A stretch of DNA of 39,792 nucleotides from an uncultured Clostridia bacterium (lineage in GTDB: Bacteria; Bacillota; Clostridia; Oscillospirales; Acutalibacteraceae): assembly GCA_946500295.1 (NCBI GenBank), contig CAMMVF010000023.1, forward strand, positions 1-39,792. Direction: 5' to 3'. Both the position numbers and the translations under genes were made by a program. The notes below the pieces were generated by a model. It searched no databases. It saw nothing but the letters and a program-made list of their open reading frames with translations, and was not told the DNA's origin. Below, one piece after another: positions 7,400-15,625 of this stretch (positions are counted from its first letter, which is position 1; the number at the start of each line of letters is the position of its first letter).

Positions 7400-8413
7400 A
7401 TGATTTATGTGGAAAACATAAGAAAGGAATTTAAAAAGACAATCAAACAGCCCGGACTGCTCGGGAGTTTTAAGTCACTTTTCAACCCTAAGACTGAGAA
7501 GGTCGTTGCGGTGGACGATATCTCATTTAACGTCGGCAAGGGTGAAATCCTGGGATTTATCGGACCCAATGGAGCCGGAAAATCCACTGTTATAAAGATG
7601 CTGACGGGCATATTGACCCCCACCTCGGGTAGCTGTACCATAAACGGTCAGAATCCCCAGAAGGACAGAAAAAAGTATGTGCGTGAAATCGGCGTAGTAT
7701 TCGGTCAGCGCACCCAGCTGTGGTGGGATTTGCCGCTTACCGAGACCTATGCGGTGCTAAAGGAGATATACGAGGTTGAGGATACTGCGTACAAGCGCAA
7801 GATGGCTTTTTTAAACGAGGTGCTTGAGCTTGACGGATTTATCAAAAGTCCGGTGCGAACTCTTTCGCTCGGTCAGAGAATGAGGGCAGACATAGCCGCC
7901 TCGCTTTTGCACAGTCCAAAGGTGCTCTTCCTCGACGAGCCGACCATAGGCCTGGATATTGTAGTAAAGGACAACATCAGAAAAGCCATTGCGGCAATCA
8001 ACGCCGAGGAAAAGACGACTGTAATTCTTACGACCCACGACCTCGGCGATATTGAGACGCTCTCAAAAAGAATAGTTATGATCGACAAGGGCAGAAATGT
8101 ATTTGAAGGCACTGTCAGTGACTTAAAGGAGAGCTACGGACAGATGAGACAGCTCAATTTCGAGCTTGAAAGAGCCGAGGAGCTTGAAAAGCTCGACTAT
8201 AAGTCTCGTTTTAATCTATCCGACGACGATATAGCCTTAAAATCTGACGGCTTATCCTGCGAGGTGCGATTCAACAGCGCTCACGCTCCCGTGAGTGAGG
8301 TTGTGAGCTACACCCTGGCAACTGCCAAGGTCAGCGACATAAGCGTAAAGGATGCGGATATAGAGGAAATCATACGCCGCCTTTACCAAAAGGGGGTGGA
8401 GGCCGATGCGTAG
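7400..8413 (+). CDS. ABC transporter ATP-binding subunit (ABC-2 exporter, COG4586 type)
   Basis: 337 residues. The Walker A motif GPNGAGKS lies at about 55-62, then the signature LSLGQRMRADIAASLL and Walker B VLFLDEPT, with a switch histidine in LTTHD. The insert between residues 10 and 35 before the first strand and the C-terminal extension of about 90 residues are usual for this family, which pairs with two ABC-2 permeases. ATG 7400 is preferred over ATG 7388 because GGTGAG (7390-7395) lies in front of it, while an upstream start would have its ribosome site too close. It overlaps the next gene by 8 bp. Substrate unknown. Confidence 0.92.
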   Translation: MIYVENIRKEFKKTIKQPGLLGSFKSLFNPKTEKVVAVDDISFNVGKGEILGFIGPNGAGKSTVIKMLTGILTPTSGSCTINGQNPQKDRKKYVREIGVVFGQRTQLWWDLPLTETYAVLKEIYEVEDTAYKRKMAFLNEVLELDGFIKSPVRTLSLGQRMRADIAASLLHSPKVLFLDEPTIGLDIVVKDNIRKAIAAINAEEKTTVILTTHDLGDIETLSKRIVMIDKGRNVFEGTVSDLKESYGQMRQLNFELERAEELEKLDYKSRFNLSDDDIALKSDGLSCEVRFNSAHAPVSEVVSYTLATAKVSDISVKDADIEEIIRRLYQKGVEADA

Positions 8414-9224
8414 ATTTCTCAGAATCTACCTACCCTTTTGCAAAATGGGAGTACAGCAGATGCTCGCCTACCGCTTTAACTTTATCTTTTTTCTGGTGGG
8501 CGAGATGCTCTCAAGTGTGGTAATGTACTTTGTTTGGCTGGCGGTGTTTAACAGCTCCGAGGGCGAAACCTTCATGGGCTTTTCTATGACCGACATGACG
8601 GTTTATCTCTTTGTATCCTTTGCGGTGGGATATCTGACCTACAGCGAGGGAAGCTATGCCGTTGCAGAGGAGATAAGGGACGGCTCTATTGCTATGCGAA
8701 TGATAAAGCCGGTTCGCTTTGATCTGCCGTTTTTGTTCCAGGAGATTGGGAGCAGGAGCGTGACGGCGCTGATCGTGATTGTACCTATATGTACTTTGGT
8801 GGAGGTGTACCGTTTTGCGGTAACCGGCGCAGTTGTGTTTAATATAGTAAACTTCCTGCTCTTTTTACTGAGCCTTGTCATAGCGTATCTGCTTTCGTTT
8901 TACATAAACGTGTGCTACGGCTTTATGGCGTTTTTTCTGAAAAACCTTTGGGGAGCAAATGTGCTCAAGGATGCGATTATCTCCTTCCTCTCCGGCTCGA
9001 AAATACCAATAGCCTTTATGCCTGCAGCGCTCCAAACCGTGTTGAATTTTCTTCCGTTTTCATCGCTGAGTTACACCCCGGTTATGATATACATGGGTAT
9101 GTACGACCTCGTGACGATAGTTCAGAAGCTTACACTGCAATTATTCTGGCTTGCGGCGTTTTGGGGCTTGAGTAAGCTTATATGGCTGCAGGCAACCAAG
9201 CGTTTATGCGTACAGGGGGGTTAA
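8406..9224 (+). CDS. ABC-2 family permease (COG4587 type)
   Basis: 272 residues with about six membrane helices and the cytoplasmic EEIRDGSIAMRMIKPV segment typical of these permeases. The ATG lies inside the end of the ATPase gene (8-bp overlap), so translation is probably coupled. With the next gene it makes up the two membrane halves of an exporter. Genes of this three-part type are annotated only as uncharacterised ABC-2 transport systems; no substrate can be read from the sequence. Confidence 0.9.
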   Translation: MRRFLRIYLPFCKMGVQQMLAYRFNFIFFLVGEMLSSVVMYFVWLAVFNSSEGETFMGFSMTDMTVYLFVSFAVGYLTYSEGSYAVAEEIRDGSIAMRMIKPVRFDLPFLFQEIGSRSVTALIVIVPICTLVEVYRFAVTGAVVFNIVNFLLFLLSLVIAYLLSFYINVCYGFMAFFLKNLWGANVLKDAIISFLSGSKIPIAFMPAALQTVLNFLPFSSLSYTPVMIYMGMYDLVTIVQKLTLQLFWLAAFWGLSKLIWLQATKRLCVQGG

Positions 9225-9226
9225 AG

Positions 9227-10030
9227 ATGCTGAAAAAATTAAGACGAGCGCTCAAAATGCACAGAATCTTTATCGCCCAAGACCTAAAAAAGCTGATGGA
9301 GTACAAGCTCGACTTCCTCACAGGCGCTTTGGGATTTATAGTGTATCAGACCGTCAATCTGCTGTTTTTATGGATAATATTCAGCTCTATACCTCAACTT
9401 GAGGGCTTCAGCTATGATGAGATACTATTTATCTACGGATTCTCATTGATACCAAAGGCTATAGACCATATGTTTTTCGACCATTTGTGGAACATTGGAT
9501 ATTGGTATATTGCCAAGGGTGAGTTCGACAAATACCTTACTAGGCCACTTAATACATACTTTACCGTTGTGGTTGAAAAATTTCAGGTGGATGCCATCGG
9601 CGAGCTTGTGGTCGGTATAGCGCTCATGGCGTCAACTGTCGGAAAGGTTAATATTCACTGGAGCGGTTTAAACGTGCTTTTGTTCATAGTTGCGGTTATT
9701 GCAGCCACTTTGATTTATACGGGAATAAAGACCATCACTGCGGCTATTGCTTTTTGGACTAAGCGCAGCGGACAGGTTATTCAGGTATTTTACATGATGA
9801 ATGAATTTGCAAAATACCCCGCCACCATTTATAACAATGCGGTTAAATTTTTGATAACATACATTATCCCCTTTGCCTTTACGGCGTTTTACCCGGCAAG
9901 CTACTTTCTCAGGGGAGATAATCCGCTGTTTAACATAGGCGGACCTGTGTTGGCCGCCGCAGTGCTGATGACGGCAGGATTGTTGCTGTGGAACAAGGGC
10001 GTAAAAGCCTACGAAAGCGCAGGAAGCTGA
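9227..10030 (+). CDS. ABC-2 family permease (COG3694 type)
   Basis: 267 residues, about six membrane helices, with the IAKGEFDKYLTRPLN segment that marks the second permease of this transporter type. ATG 9227 stands 7 nt behind AGGGGGG and just after the stop of the previous gene; an earlier in-frame ATG at 9182 would overlap it and lacks a ribosome site. Third and last gene of the operon. Its stop codon (10028-10030) directly abuts a hairpin array. Confidence 0.9.
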   Translation: MLKKLRRALKMHRIFIAQDLKKLMEYKLDFLTGALGFIVYQTVNLLFLWIIFSSIPQLEGFSYDEILFIYGFSLIPKAIDHMFFDHLWNIGYWYIAKGEFDKYLTRPLNTYFTVVVEKFQVDAIGELVVGIALMASTVGKVNIHWSGLNVLLFIVAVIAATLIYTGIKTITAAIAFWTKRSGQVIQVFYMMNEFAKYPATIYNNAVKFLITYIIPFAFTAFYPASYFLRGDNPLFNIGGPVLAAAVLMTAGLLLWNKGVKAYESAGS

Positions 10031-10140
10031 GGGCGGCGGAGCGCCGCCAGTGATATCGCACCTAGCGGTGCGGTGAAATCTGCGGCAAGCCGCAGGTGAA
10101 ATATTCGCCATGGCGAATGTGATATCGCACTGCTTGCGGT
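10031..10140 (+). repeat. Hairpin array A2, after the ABC operon
   Basis: The clearest regular array. Hairpins: 10032-10048 (GGCGGCG/CGCCGCC), 10058-10071 (GCACC/GGTGC), 10081-10094 (TGCGG/CCGCA), 10104-10117 (TTCGCC/GGCGAA), and a partial one from 10127. Starts at 10058, 10081, 10104 and 10127 give an exact 23-bp period: a 14-nt hairpin plus a 9-nt linker (AGTGATATC, GGTGAAATC, GGTGAAATA, TGTGATATC). Confidence 0.9.
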
Positions 10141-10147
10141 TGAGGAA

Positions 10148-10216
10148 GTGCCGAAGGCACTTTTATCCTATGTTTTACTGCTGCTTTACTGCACGGCTTT
10201 CTTTTTCTCTGTGCCA
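10148..10216 (-). repeat. Element R3, copy 2 (minus orientation)
   Basis: In minus reading: TGGCACAGAG..., GCAGTAAAACATAGGATAAA, then hairpin GTGCC-ttc-GGCAC. Diverged from the other copies but with the same order of parts. Confidence 0.6.
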
Positions 10217-10291
10217 ATAAAGAGCCGCCTGCTTTTTGGGTTTTGCCCATCCTGAGTGATTGGCAATCACACAAATTCAAAATAGGAAATA

Positions 10292-10334
10292 GTTAAAAGA
10301 CCTGATCCTCTCAAAAAGGGACAGGTCTTTTAAC
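10292..10334. terminator. Bidirectional terminator between convergent operons
   Basis: A perfect 13-bp inverted repeat GTTAAAAGACCTG / CAGGTCTTTTAAC around a short loop that can pair further (TCC/GGA), with a short T run at each end. It lies between the plus-strand ABC operon and the minus-strand mutase operon. Confidence 0.7.
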
Positions 10335-10366
10335 ATGAAAAAAGCAAGAAAGGACAGTAAGTATAG

Positions 10367-10426
10367 GTGCCGAAGGCACTTTTGTACTACGTTCGCCTGC
10401 ACAGCTACAGTGTGAATTTGTGCCAT
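10367..10426 (-). repeat. Element R3, copy 3 (minus orientation)
   Basis: Minus reading: TGGCACAAATTCACAC, GTGCAGGCGAACGTAG, then hairpin GTGCC-ttc-GGCAC. It follows the stop codon of the minus-strand gene at 10443 by about 17 nt and points the same way. Confidence 0.75.
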
Positions 10427-10442
10427 TCTATATTTGCCGCCT

Positions 10443-11114
10443 TCACTTTTTCTCAACAATCTCGTCCTTGCTTTTGTATATGCTGTTTGCGGGCACAAAG
10501 CCCCTGACCATCGAAACAGGGTAAATAGTCGTGCCCTTGCCCACGGTAACGCCCGGGTTTAAAACCGAGTTGCACCCTACTTCTACATAATCTCCGAGTA
10601 TCGCCCCAAGCTTTTTGCGGTTGGTGCAGAGCCTTTCGCTGCCCATACAAAGGAAAACTATAGACTTGTCCGACTTGAGGTTCGAGGTTATCGACCCTGC
10701 GCCCATATGGGACTTGTAGCCCAAAATCGAATCCCCGACATAGTTGTAATGCGGTACCTGAACCCCGTCAAAGAGGATAGTGCCCTTCAGCTCTGTCGAG
10801 TTACCCACTACTGCGCCCCTGCCGACAATCGCCACGCCTCTGATAAAGGCGCAGTGGCGAATTTCAGAGTCGCTGCAAACGATAAGCGGACCTGTTATTG
10901 ACGCGCTGGGTGCCACCCTTGCGCTTTTGTGAATCCAAACGTCTTCGCCAATTTTGTCATATTCGTCCTGCGGCAATGTGAGACCGAGCTTCAGAATGAA
11001 ATCCTTAAGCCCGTCCAAAGCCTCCCATGGGTATGTGGTCTCGCTCAGCAGAGGCTGAGCTATTGTTCGGCTCAAATCCCCGAACAGTTCCTCGGTTTTA
11101 ACCTGCTCAAACAT
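10443..11114 (-). CDS. Left-handed beta-helix (hexapeptide-repeat) protein
   Basis: 223 residues. From about residue 55 to the end it is built of hexapeptide repeats ([LIV]-G-x4 type turns such as IGEDVWIHKSARVAPSASITGPL and VGCNSVLNPGVTVGKGTTI), the fold of UDP-GlcNAc pyrophosphorylase C-domains and of acyltransferases. The N-terminal 50 residues lack the nucleotidyltransferase LxAGxGTR motif, so it is a stand-alone beta-helix, perhaps an acetyltransferase acting on a sugar nucleotide. Being downstream of a phosphohexomutase suggests a role in sugar-nucleotide supply (inference). An R3 repeat and a terminator follow. Confidence 0.85.
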   Translation of the reverse strand: MFEQVKTEELFGDLSRTIAQPLLSETTYPWEALDGLKDFILKLGLTLPQDEYDKIGEDVWIHKSARVAPSASITGPLIVCSDSEIRHCAFIRGVAIVGRGAVVGNSTELKGTILFDGVQVPHYNYVGDSILGYKSHMGAGSITSNLKSDKSIVFLCMGSERLCTNRKKLGAILGDYVEVGCNSVLNPGVTVGKGTTIYPVSMVRGFVPANSIYKSKDEIVEKK

Positions 11115-11134
11115 ATATTTAGCTCCTTGTATCT

Positions 11135-11371
11135 TTATGAATCATAATCGAAAAAGCCCCAGTCTCCGTTGCTGAGTTTTCCGGCTACAAAGCGTCGCTG
11201 GACGCCGTCGCAGTCTATTTTATAAGCTGAAAAGCTCAGCGGCTGATCGGTGTTCGGGTCAAGCACAATGACAACGTCTCCTATCATAGTCCACTTGTGC
11301 TTGAACACGTCAATTCCCATAATGCAGAATTTATCCGACTTGGCGCTCCCGATAAAACTGTGTTTTTTCAT
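11135..11371 (-). CDS. Small protein of unknown function
   Basis: 78 residues, soluble, no recognised domain. It looks beta-rich, with alternating hydrophobic residues (MIGDVVIVLD, RRFVAGKLSNGDWGFFDY). The start is supported by AGGAG 8 nt upstream. It lies between the beta-helix gene (20 bp downstream) and the phosphohexomutase gene (63 bp upstream) on the same strand, so all three are probably co-transcribed. I infer a real gene from the ribosome site and context, not from known relatives. Confidence 0.7.
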   Translation of the reverse strand: MKKHSFIGSAKSDKFCIMGIDVFKHKWTMIGDVVIVLDPNTDQPLSFSAYKIDCDGVQRRFVAGKLSNGDWGFFDYDS

Positions 11372-11434
11372 TTATCTCACTCCTGAGGTGTAATATTTTC
11401 CTATCCTTAATTAATTCACGGATTAACAAAAATA

Positions 11435-12934
11435 TCAAATCTCAATCCCGTTTTGAGTTTTTAAAAACTTCATCGCTTTATTAACTATTATGTCCACTCC
11501 GCCCTCGACGTCGCTTTCGACATTCATCGGAAGAATCGGGTCGTGAACGCTGAGCCTGAGCATAAACCATCCGTCGCCCTCGCCCTTGACGAAGGAAATT
11601 CTCACGCCCTCACGGCTGTCGTCGGCGAGTTGCCAGTTATGCTCTTTGGCGTAGGCTTCTAGATTTTCGAGCACCCTGTTTCCGCAGGTTTTGAAGTCGT
11701 GCTCGGTTATCTTGAAGCGTATTTCCCTGCTTTCAACAGGCTCTTTTAAAGAGGCGATCAAGTCCTCAAGGCTCTTGCTCTCTTTCCTCAGCTGTGCCAT
11801 CTTAATTATCAGCTTTGTGCACAGGTAAGCTCCATCGTCGAGGAAGTAATTCTCCCTCATAGCCGCATGGCCGGAGGTCTCTATGGCGAGAGGGCAGTCT
11901 ACACCCTCTTTGTTTAGTCTCAAAGCTTCGTTTATTACGTTTTTATATCCTCTTTTAAAGCGGTGGTGAACTCCGCCCAAATCCGATTCTATAAATTCCT
12001 TGAGCCCTGACGAGGTGGTTGAGTCCGTTACCACCGTGCCGCCCGGGTTGTTTTCCAGTGCGATTGCCGCAGCCATTGCGACCAGACGGTTTCGGTTGAT
12101 TTCATGTCCCTTGCCGTCTACAGCGCCTCCTCGGTCAACGTCAGTGTCAAAAATTACTCCCATGTCTGAGCCTGAGCTAAGTACAGCCTTGCTGATTGAA
12201 TCCATTGCCTCTTTTGCTTCGGGGTTCGGCACATGGTTGGGGAACATTCCATCGGGTTCAAGGTACACGCTGCCGCTAACGTCGGCTCCCAAAGGCTTTA
12301 GTACCTTTGAAGCGTAAAATCCGCCTGCGCCGTTGCCTGCGTCAACGGCTATCTTAAAGCCCTTGAGCGGGTGCTCGTAGTCGTCGCTGTTTACGCCCTC
12401 CATTATCATTTTTCTCAGCCTTGCCGAATAATCGCTCATGTAGTCTGTGGGGATTATCTCTCCGCCATCAAACGACTTGGGCTGTTCGTCGTTTTGGGCG
12501 TAGAGGAGAATCTGCTCTATGTCACTGCCCTCAAGTCCACCCTCACGGGTGAAGAATTTTAGTCCGTTTCTGTTAAACGGGTGGTGGCTGGCAGTAATTT
12601 GCAGCGCACCGTCGCAGCCGAGATCTACCGTGGTCATAAACATTGACGGGGTGGAGGCAAGCCCGCAGTCGAGCACCCGAACTCCCGCTTCCTTCATAAC
12701 CTCGCTGCAAGCCGCAACTATACTCGATCCCGAAATACGGCTGTCTCTGCCGATGGAAATTACAAGCTTGTCAGTGGTCTTGCCCATCTTATTTGCAAGC
12801 CAGAGCACAAACCCGGCGCTCATTTTTTTCACTGCCTCGTCGGTGAGGTTCACATCTTCTCCCTCTACGCCGTCAGTGGCAATTCCTCTGATATCTGTTC
12901 CGCTTTTAAACTGCTTCCAATACTCGTTTAGCAT
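11435..12934 (-). CDS. Phosphomannomutase/phosphoglucomutase
   Basis: 499 residues of the alpha-D-phosphohexomutase superfamily, which interconverts sugar 6-phosphate and 1-phosphate through a phosphoserine. The catalytic loop is TASHHP with Ser116, the metal-binding loop DTDVDRGG (Asp263, 265, 267) and the sugar-binding loop ETSGHAAM. The C-terminal phosphate-binding region is present (DSREGVRISF). The loop has HHP where HNP is commoner, a known variant. The start follows AAGGAG. First gene of a probable three-gene operon. Glucose versus mannose preference cannot be decided from sequence alone. Confidence 0.92.
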   Translation of the reverse strand: MLNEYWKQFKSGTDIRGIATDGVEGEDVNLTDEAVKKMSAGFVLWLANKMGKTTDKLVISIGRDSRISGSSIVAACSEVMKEAGVRVLDCGLASTPSMFMTTVDLGCDGALQITASHHPFNRNGLKFFTREGGLEGSDIEQILLYAQNDEQPKSFDGGEIIPTDYMSDYSARLRKMIMEGVNSDDYEHPLKGFKIAVDAGNGAGGFYASKVLKPLGADVSGSVYLEPDGMFPNHVPNPEAKEAMDSISKAVLSSGSDMGVIFDTDVDRGGAVDGKGHEINRNRLVAMAAAIALENNPGGTVVTDSTTSSGLKEFIESDLGGVHHRFKRGYKNVINEALRLNKEGVDCPLAIETSGHAAMRENYFLDDGAYLCTKLIIKMAQLRKESKSLEDLIASLKEPVESREIRFKITEHDFKTCGNRVLENLEAYAKEHNWQLADDSREGVRISFVKGEGDGWFMLRLSVHDPILPMNVESDVEGGVDIIVNKAMKFLKTQNGIEI

Positions 12935-13166
12935 ATTGTTCTCCTTTTCATAGGGTATAATATTTTTATCGCTGGTTTACTATAATTTTACAATTATAAT
13001 TATACACATTTTCGCCATTGATTTAAATAGCAAATTGCAAATTCGGCAATAATATTTAAAGATATCTGAAAACCGAGGAACGGGATATTTAGCTGAGACT
13101 AACTGTCGCCGTATTAACGGAAATATTCTGAATTTTCGGATACGAGCTAAAAATGAGGTGGTTTAT

Positions 13167-13841
13167 TTGGCTTTAATTGAGCTCAGAGGGGTCAGTAAGG
13201 TTTACGGTGGAGGCGAAAATACGGTCAGGGCGCTTGATAATGTGAGCTTGAGTATTAAAAAGGGTGAATTTGTAGCGATTGTAGGTCACAGCGGCTCGGG
13301 TAAGTCAACCATGATGAATATTTTGGGCTGTTTAGATACCCCTAATGAGGGTGAATATTATCTAAATGATAAAAATGTCGGAAAGCTCAGTGAGGGACGG
13401 CTGAGTAAAATTCGCAACCGGGAGATAGGCTTTGTATTCCAAAGCTTCAACCTGATACCGAACCTCAGCGCCTGCGAAAATGTGGAGCTGCCGCTTTCAT
13501 ACCGAGGTATCTCAAGGACACAGCGGAGGTCTCTTGCGCTGGATGCGCTGGCAGCAGTGGGTTTGAGCGAGAGAGCTGCTCATAATCCCTCTCAGCTTTC
13601 GGGAGGTCAGCAGCAGAGGGTGGCGATAGCTAGGGCAATAGCCGCCCGACCGCCGATTATACTTGCGGACGAGCCCACGGGAAATCTCGATACATCAAGC
13701 GAGGATGATATAATAGGAATATTGCAAAAGCTGAACTTAACAGGGCGAACGATTGTTGTAATTACTCACGGTGACAAGCTTGCTGCTGCGGCAAAAAGGA
13801 GGATAAGCCTTGTTGACGGGAGAATTGTTACGGAGAGTTAG
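13167..13841 (+). CDS. ABC transporter ATPase of the MacB/LolD type, without permease
   Basis: 224 residues. Walker A GHSGSGKS (about 40-47), Q-loop in FVFQSFNLIP, signature LSGGQQQRVAIARAI, Walker B IILADEPTGNLD and the H-loop ITHGD. The LADEPTGNLD sequence and short length mark the MacB/LolD/FtsE-like group. A TTG start at 13167 is chosen because GAGGTG lies 6 nt upstream; GTG 13158 falls inside that ribosome site. Such ATPases normally sit beside an FtsX/MacB-fold permease; none is found within the window, and the next gene is convergent. It may use a permease encoded elsewhere. Confidence 0.88.
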   Translation: MALIELRGVSKVYGGGENTVRALDNVSLSIKKGEFVAIVGHSGSGKSTMMNILGCLDTPNEGEYYLNDKNVGKLSEGRLSKIRNREIGFVFQSFNLIPNLSACENVELPLSYRGISRTQRRSLALDALAAVGLSERAAHNPSQLSGGQQQRVAIARAIAARPPIILADEPTGNLDTSSEDDIIGILQKLNLTGRTIVVITHGDKLAAAAKRRISLVDGRIVTES

Positions 13842-13861
13842 TCGTATCGGCGGATTTAGGT

Positions 13862-13910
13862 AAAAATATAAGGAGCAAAACAATTTATGAGTTTTGCTCC
13901 TTATATTTTT
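13862..13910. terminator. Bidirectional terminator overlapping the end of the hxlR-type gene
   Basis: A perfect 20-bp inverted repeat (13862-13881 and 13891-13910) with a 9-nt loop, A5 at one end and T5 at the other. It serves both the plus-strand ATPase gene and the minus-strand regulator, whose last codons (KYKEQN) are encoded inside one arm. Confidence 0.85.
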
Positions 13911-14220
13911 CTCCCCAATTACTCAGTGCGTCTAAAATCGGCTTTAGGCTGTACCCGAGTTCAGTAAGGGTATATTCAACTCTCGGTGGAACTTCCGCAT
14001 AAACAGTACGGGTCAAAAGCCCGCTCTCTTCCATTGCTCTGAGCTGGGCTGTCAGCACCTTCTGCGACACTGAGCCGATGGATTTTTTCAGCTCGCCAAA
14101 GCGCTTTGTGCCTGGCATTAAATCGCGCAGGATTAAAACCTTCCACTTATCGCCTATCAGCGTCAGTGTTGTTTCCACAGGGCAGGCAGGAAGAGTTTTT
14201 GTGTTTTTTTGCTCGCTCAT
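13885..14220 (-). CDS. HxlR-family transcriptional regulator
   Basis: 111 residues, full length for this winged-helix family (HxlR, YodB, HypR). The family opening CPVETTLTLIGDKWKVLILRDL is present with Cys13, the position used for thiol sensing in YodB-like members, followed by RFGELKKSIGSVSQKVLTAQLRAME as recognition region and the wing near EVPPRVEYTLTELG. It is divergent from the MBL-like gene at 14536, the usual arrangement for an HxlR protein and its target. Likely senses electrophiles or a small ligand (inference). Confidence 0.93.
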   Translation of the reverse strand: MSEQKNTKTLPACPVETTLTLIGDKWKVLILRDLMPGTKRFGELKKSIGSVSQKVLTAQLRAMEESGLLTRTVYAEVPPRVEYTLTELGYSLKPILDALSNWGEKYKEQNS

Positions 14221-14441
14221 ATTTATAACCTCCCATTAGTTTCTGTTTGAAATTTACATACCAATTATATCATACAGCCTATTTGGGGTCAATGTTACCT
14301 AATTAGCAGGCAAGTAAAAAAGTTTTCAAAATTTTTTTACCGTCGCCCATTACGAAAAAACCGCATATTCATCCAATCGTTTCCTTCGGGTAACTGTTCA
14401 ATTGTTTCCTCTTGGTAACTACAGCACAAAAAAGTGCGTAC

Positions 14442-14470
14442 TTTACAGCCAAAATTTGAGCGAATATAAT
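14442..14470 (+). promoter_or_regulatory. Promoter of the MBL-like gene with possible HxlR operator
   Basis: TTTACA, 17-nt spacer, TATAAT. The word GTGCGTACTT (14434-14443) overlaps the -35 element and GGTAACT occurs twice just upstream (14378-14420), making plausible binding sites for the divergent HxlR protein. The rest of the 315-bp gap shows nothing else. Confidence 0.55.
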
Positions 14471-14535
14471 ATAGTCAAGAGCTGAGGGAACGGCCGCTCC
14501 GAGATCTTGATAAAACTTTTACGGAGGTAACAATT

Positions 14536-15327
14536 ATGAACAAGAATACATTTACAAAGGTTAAGCTTCAAAAGGGCGAGATGAATATTTACGACTTTGG
14601 CGCAGTTAAGCTTCACGCTTATAAGACCTGTGATTTTATTGACGACGAGGTTTTCGTAGTCGAGAAAGACGGAAAAGCAGTTGTCATCGAGTCTCCGTGC
14701 TTTTTCGACAACAACAGCGAGCTGGAAGAGTATCTGAAAGAGTTTAAGGTTGAGGGTATGCTCATTGCTTACCACGGTGCAGGCGGCACCTTCCTGCCGA
14801 ATGTTCCAAAGTACGCCACTCGAAATGCTGTGGATTACTCGGAAAACGGCGGAGGTAAGGCGCTTATTGACAACTTCACACAGTCTTTTGGCGATATCTT
14901 CGACAGCTCAATACATAAGATTACAAATGTCATTGCCGAGGGTAAGGTGAATATAGGAGGAATTGATTTTATCATCAAGCAGACCGCAGAGGCGTTTGAC
15001 GTGGAAATCCCCGAGATTAATGCGGTTTATACCCATATGCTCGGTCATGACTGCCACTCCATTGTTGCCGGAGCCGCCCATGCCGATGCAATTATTGCAC
15101 AGATGAGGGATTATATTTCAAAGGGCTATGACTTGATTTTAACCTCTCACTATACTCCGGAGGATTTAAAGGACGCTGAGACTAAGATTGCATATATAGA
15201 AAACCTCAAGGCTATAGCGGAAAAAACCGACGCCGCCGAAAGCTTCAAGGCTGAGGTTATGAAGCAGTACCCCGAGTACAGCGGTCAGAATTATCTGGAT
15301 ATGACAGCAGGGTTCTTATTTAGCTGA
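14536..15327 (+). CDS. MBL-fold-like protein lacking the metal-binding motif
   Basis: 263 residues. The N-terminal strands (KLHAYKTCDFIDDEVFVVEKDGK and VVIESP) and the C-terminal GYDLILTSHYTPEDL resemble metallo-beta-lactamase-fold hydrolases, but the HxHxDH metal motif is missing: the corresponding place reads AYHGAGG. GHDCHSIVAG retains other histidines. It is probably a non-metal or altered-metal relative, or a binding protein of this fold; the assignment rests on my pattern recognition. The ATG follows ACGGAGG. It is divergent from the HxlR regulator and so is probably its target. Confidence 0.75.
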   Translation: MNKNTFTKVKLQKGEMNIYDFGAVKLHAYKTCDFIDDEVFVVEKDGKAVVIESPCFFDNNSELEEYLKEFKVEGMLIAYHGAGGTFLPNVPKYATRNAVDYSENGGGKALIDNFTQSFGDIFDSSIHKITNVIAEGKVNIGGIDFIIKQTAEAFDVEIPEINAVYTHMLGHDCHSIVAGAAHADAIIAQMRDYISKGYDLILTSHYTPEDLKDAETKIAYIENLKAIAEKTDAAESFKAEVMKQYPEYSGQNYLDMTAGFLFS

Positions 15328-15342
15328 TTTAGATGAATAAAA

Positions 15343-15545
15343 AGCAGGGCTGTCGCAGTAACAGACTCATTTTTTACCGGAAAGCGGAATTCGCCGCAGG
15401 GTAAAGCCTCTTTTTCGGGCTTTACCCTCTTCCGGGTTTTCGCCTGAAAATCACCACTTTCGGGCGTTTGAACACAAGGGAGATTTAAGCGTCTGTGGAC
15501 GGTTACAAAGGGGCTCTGTCCTTGGATTCTGAAGCCTTTACGCCA
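15343..15545 (-). repeat. Element R4, diverged copy in minus orientation
   Basis: Reading the minus strand, the order AAGGCTT, ATCCAAGGACAGAGCC, CCGTCCACAGACG, AAATCTCCCTTGTG, GGGTAAAGCC/GGCTTTACCC and GCGACAGCCC matches the R4 copies at 23793 and 27971 part by part. Stem bases differ but remain complementary (GGTAAAGCC/GGCTTTACC here, GGGGGAAGCC/GGCTTCCCCC at 23793). No gene lies in 15328-15625. Confidence 0.65.
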
Positions 15546-15625
15546 TATATTCAACTGTGTCGCACTTTTTGTCCGCTAATTTGAAATGAGATTTAAATTT
15601 TTACTACATAAAAAGGAGGGTAAAT

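Noticed and set aside
10031-10140. CRISPR-like array
   Set aside because: The constant part is only 9 nt and the variable part is itself palindromic and recurs between arrays; there are no cas genes. It is not a CRISPR.
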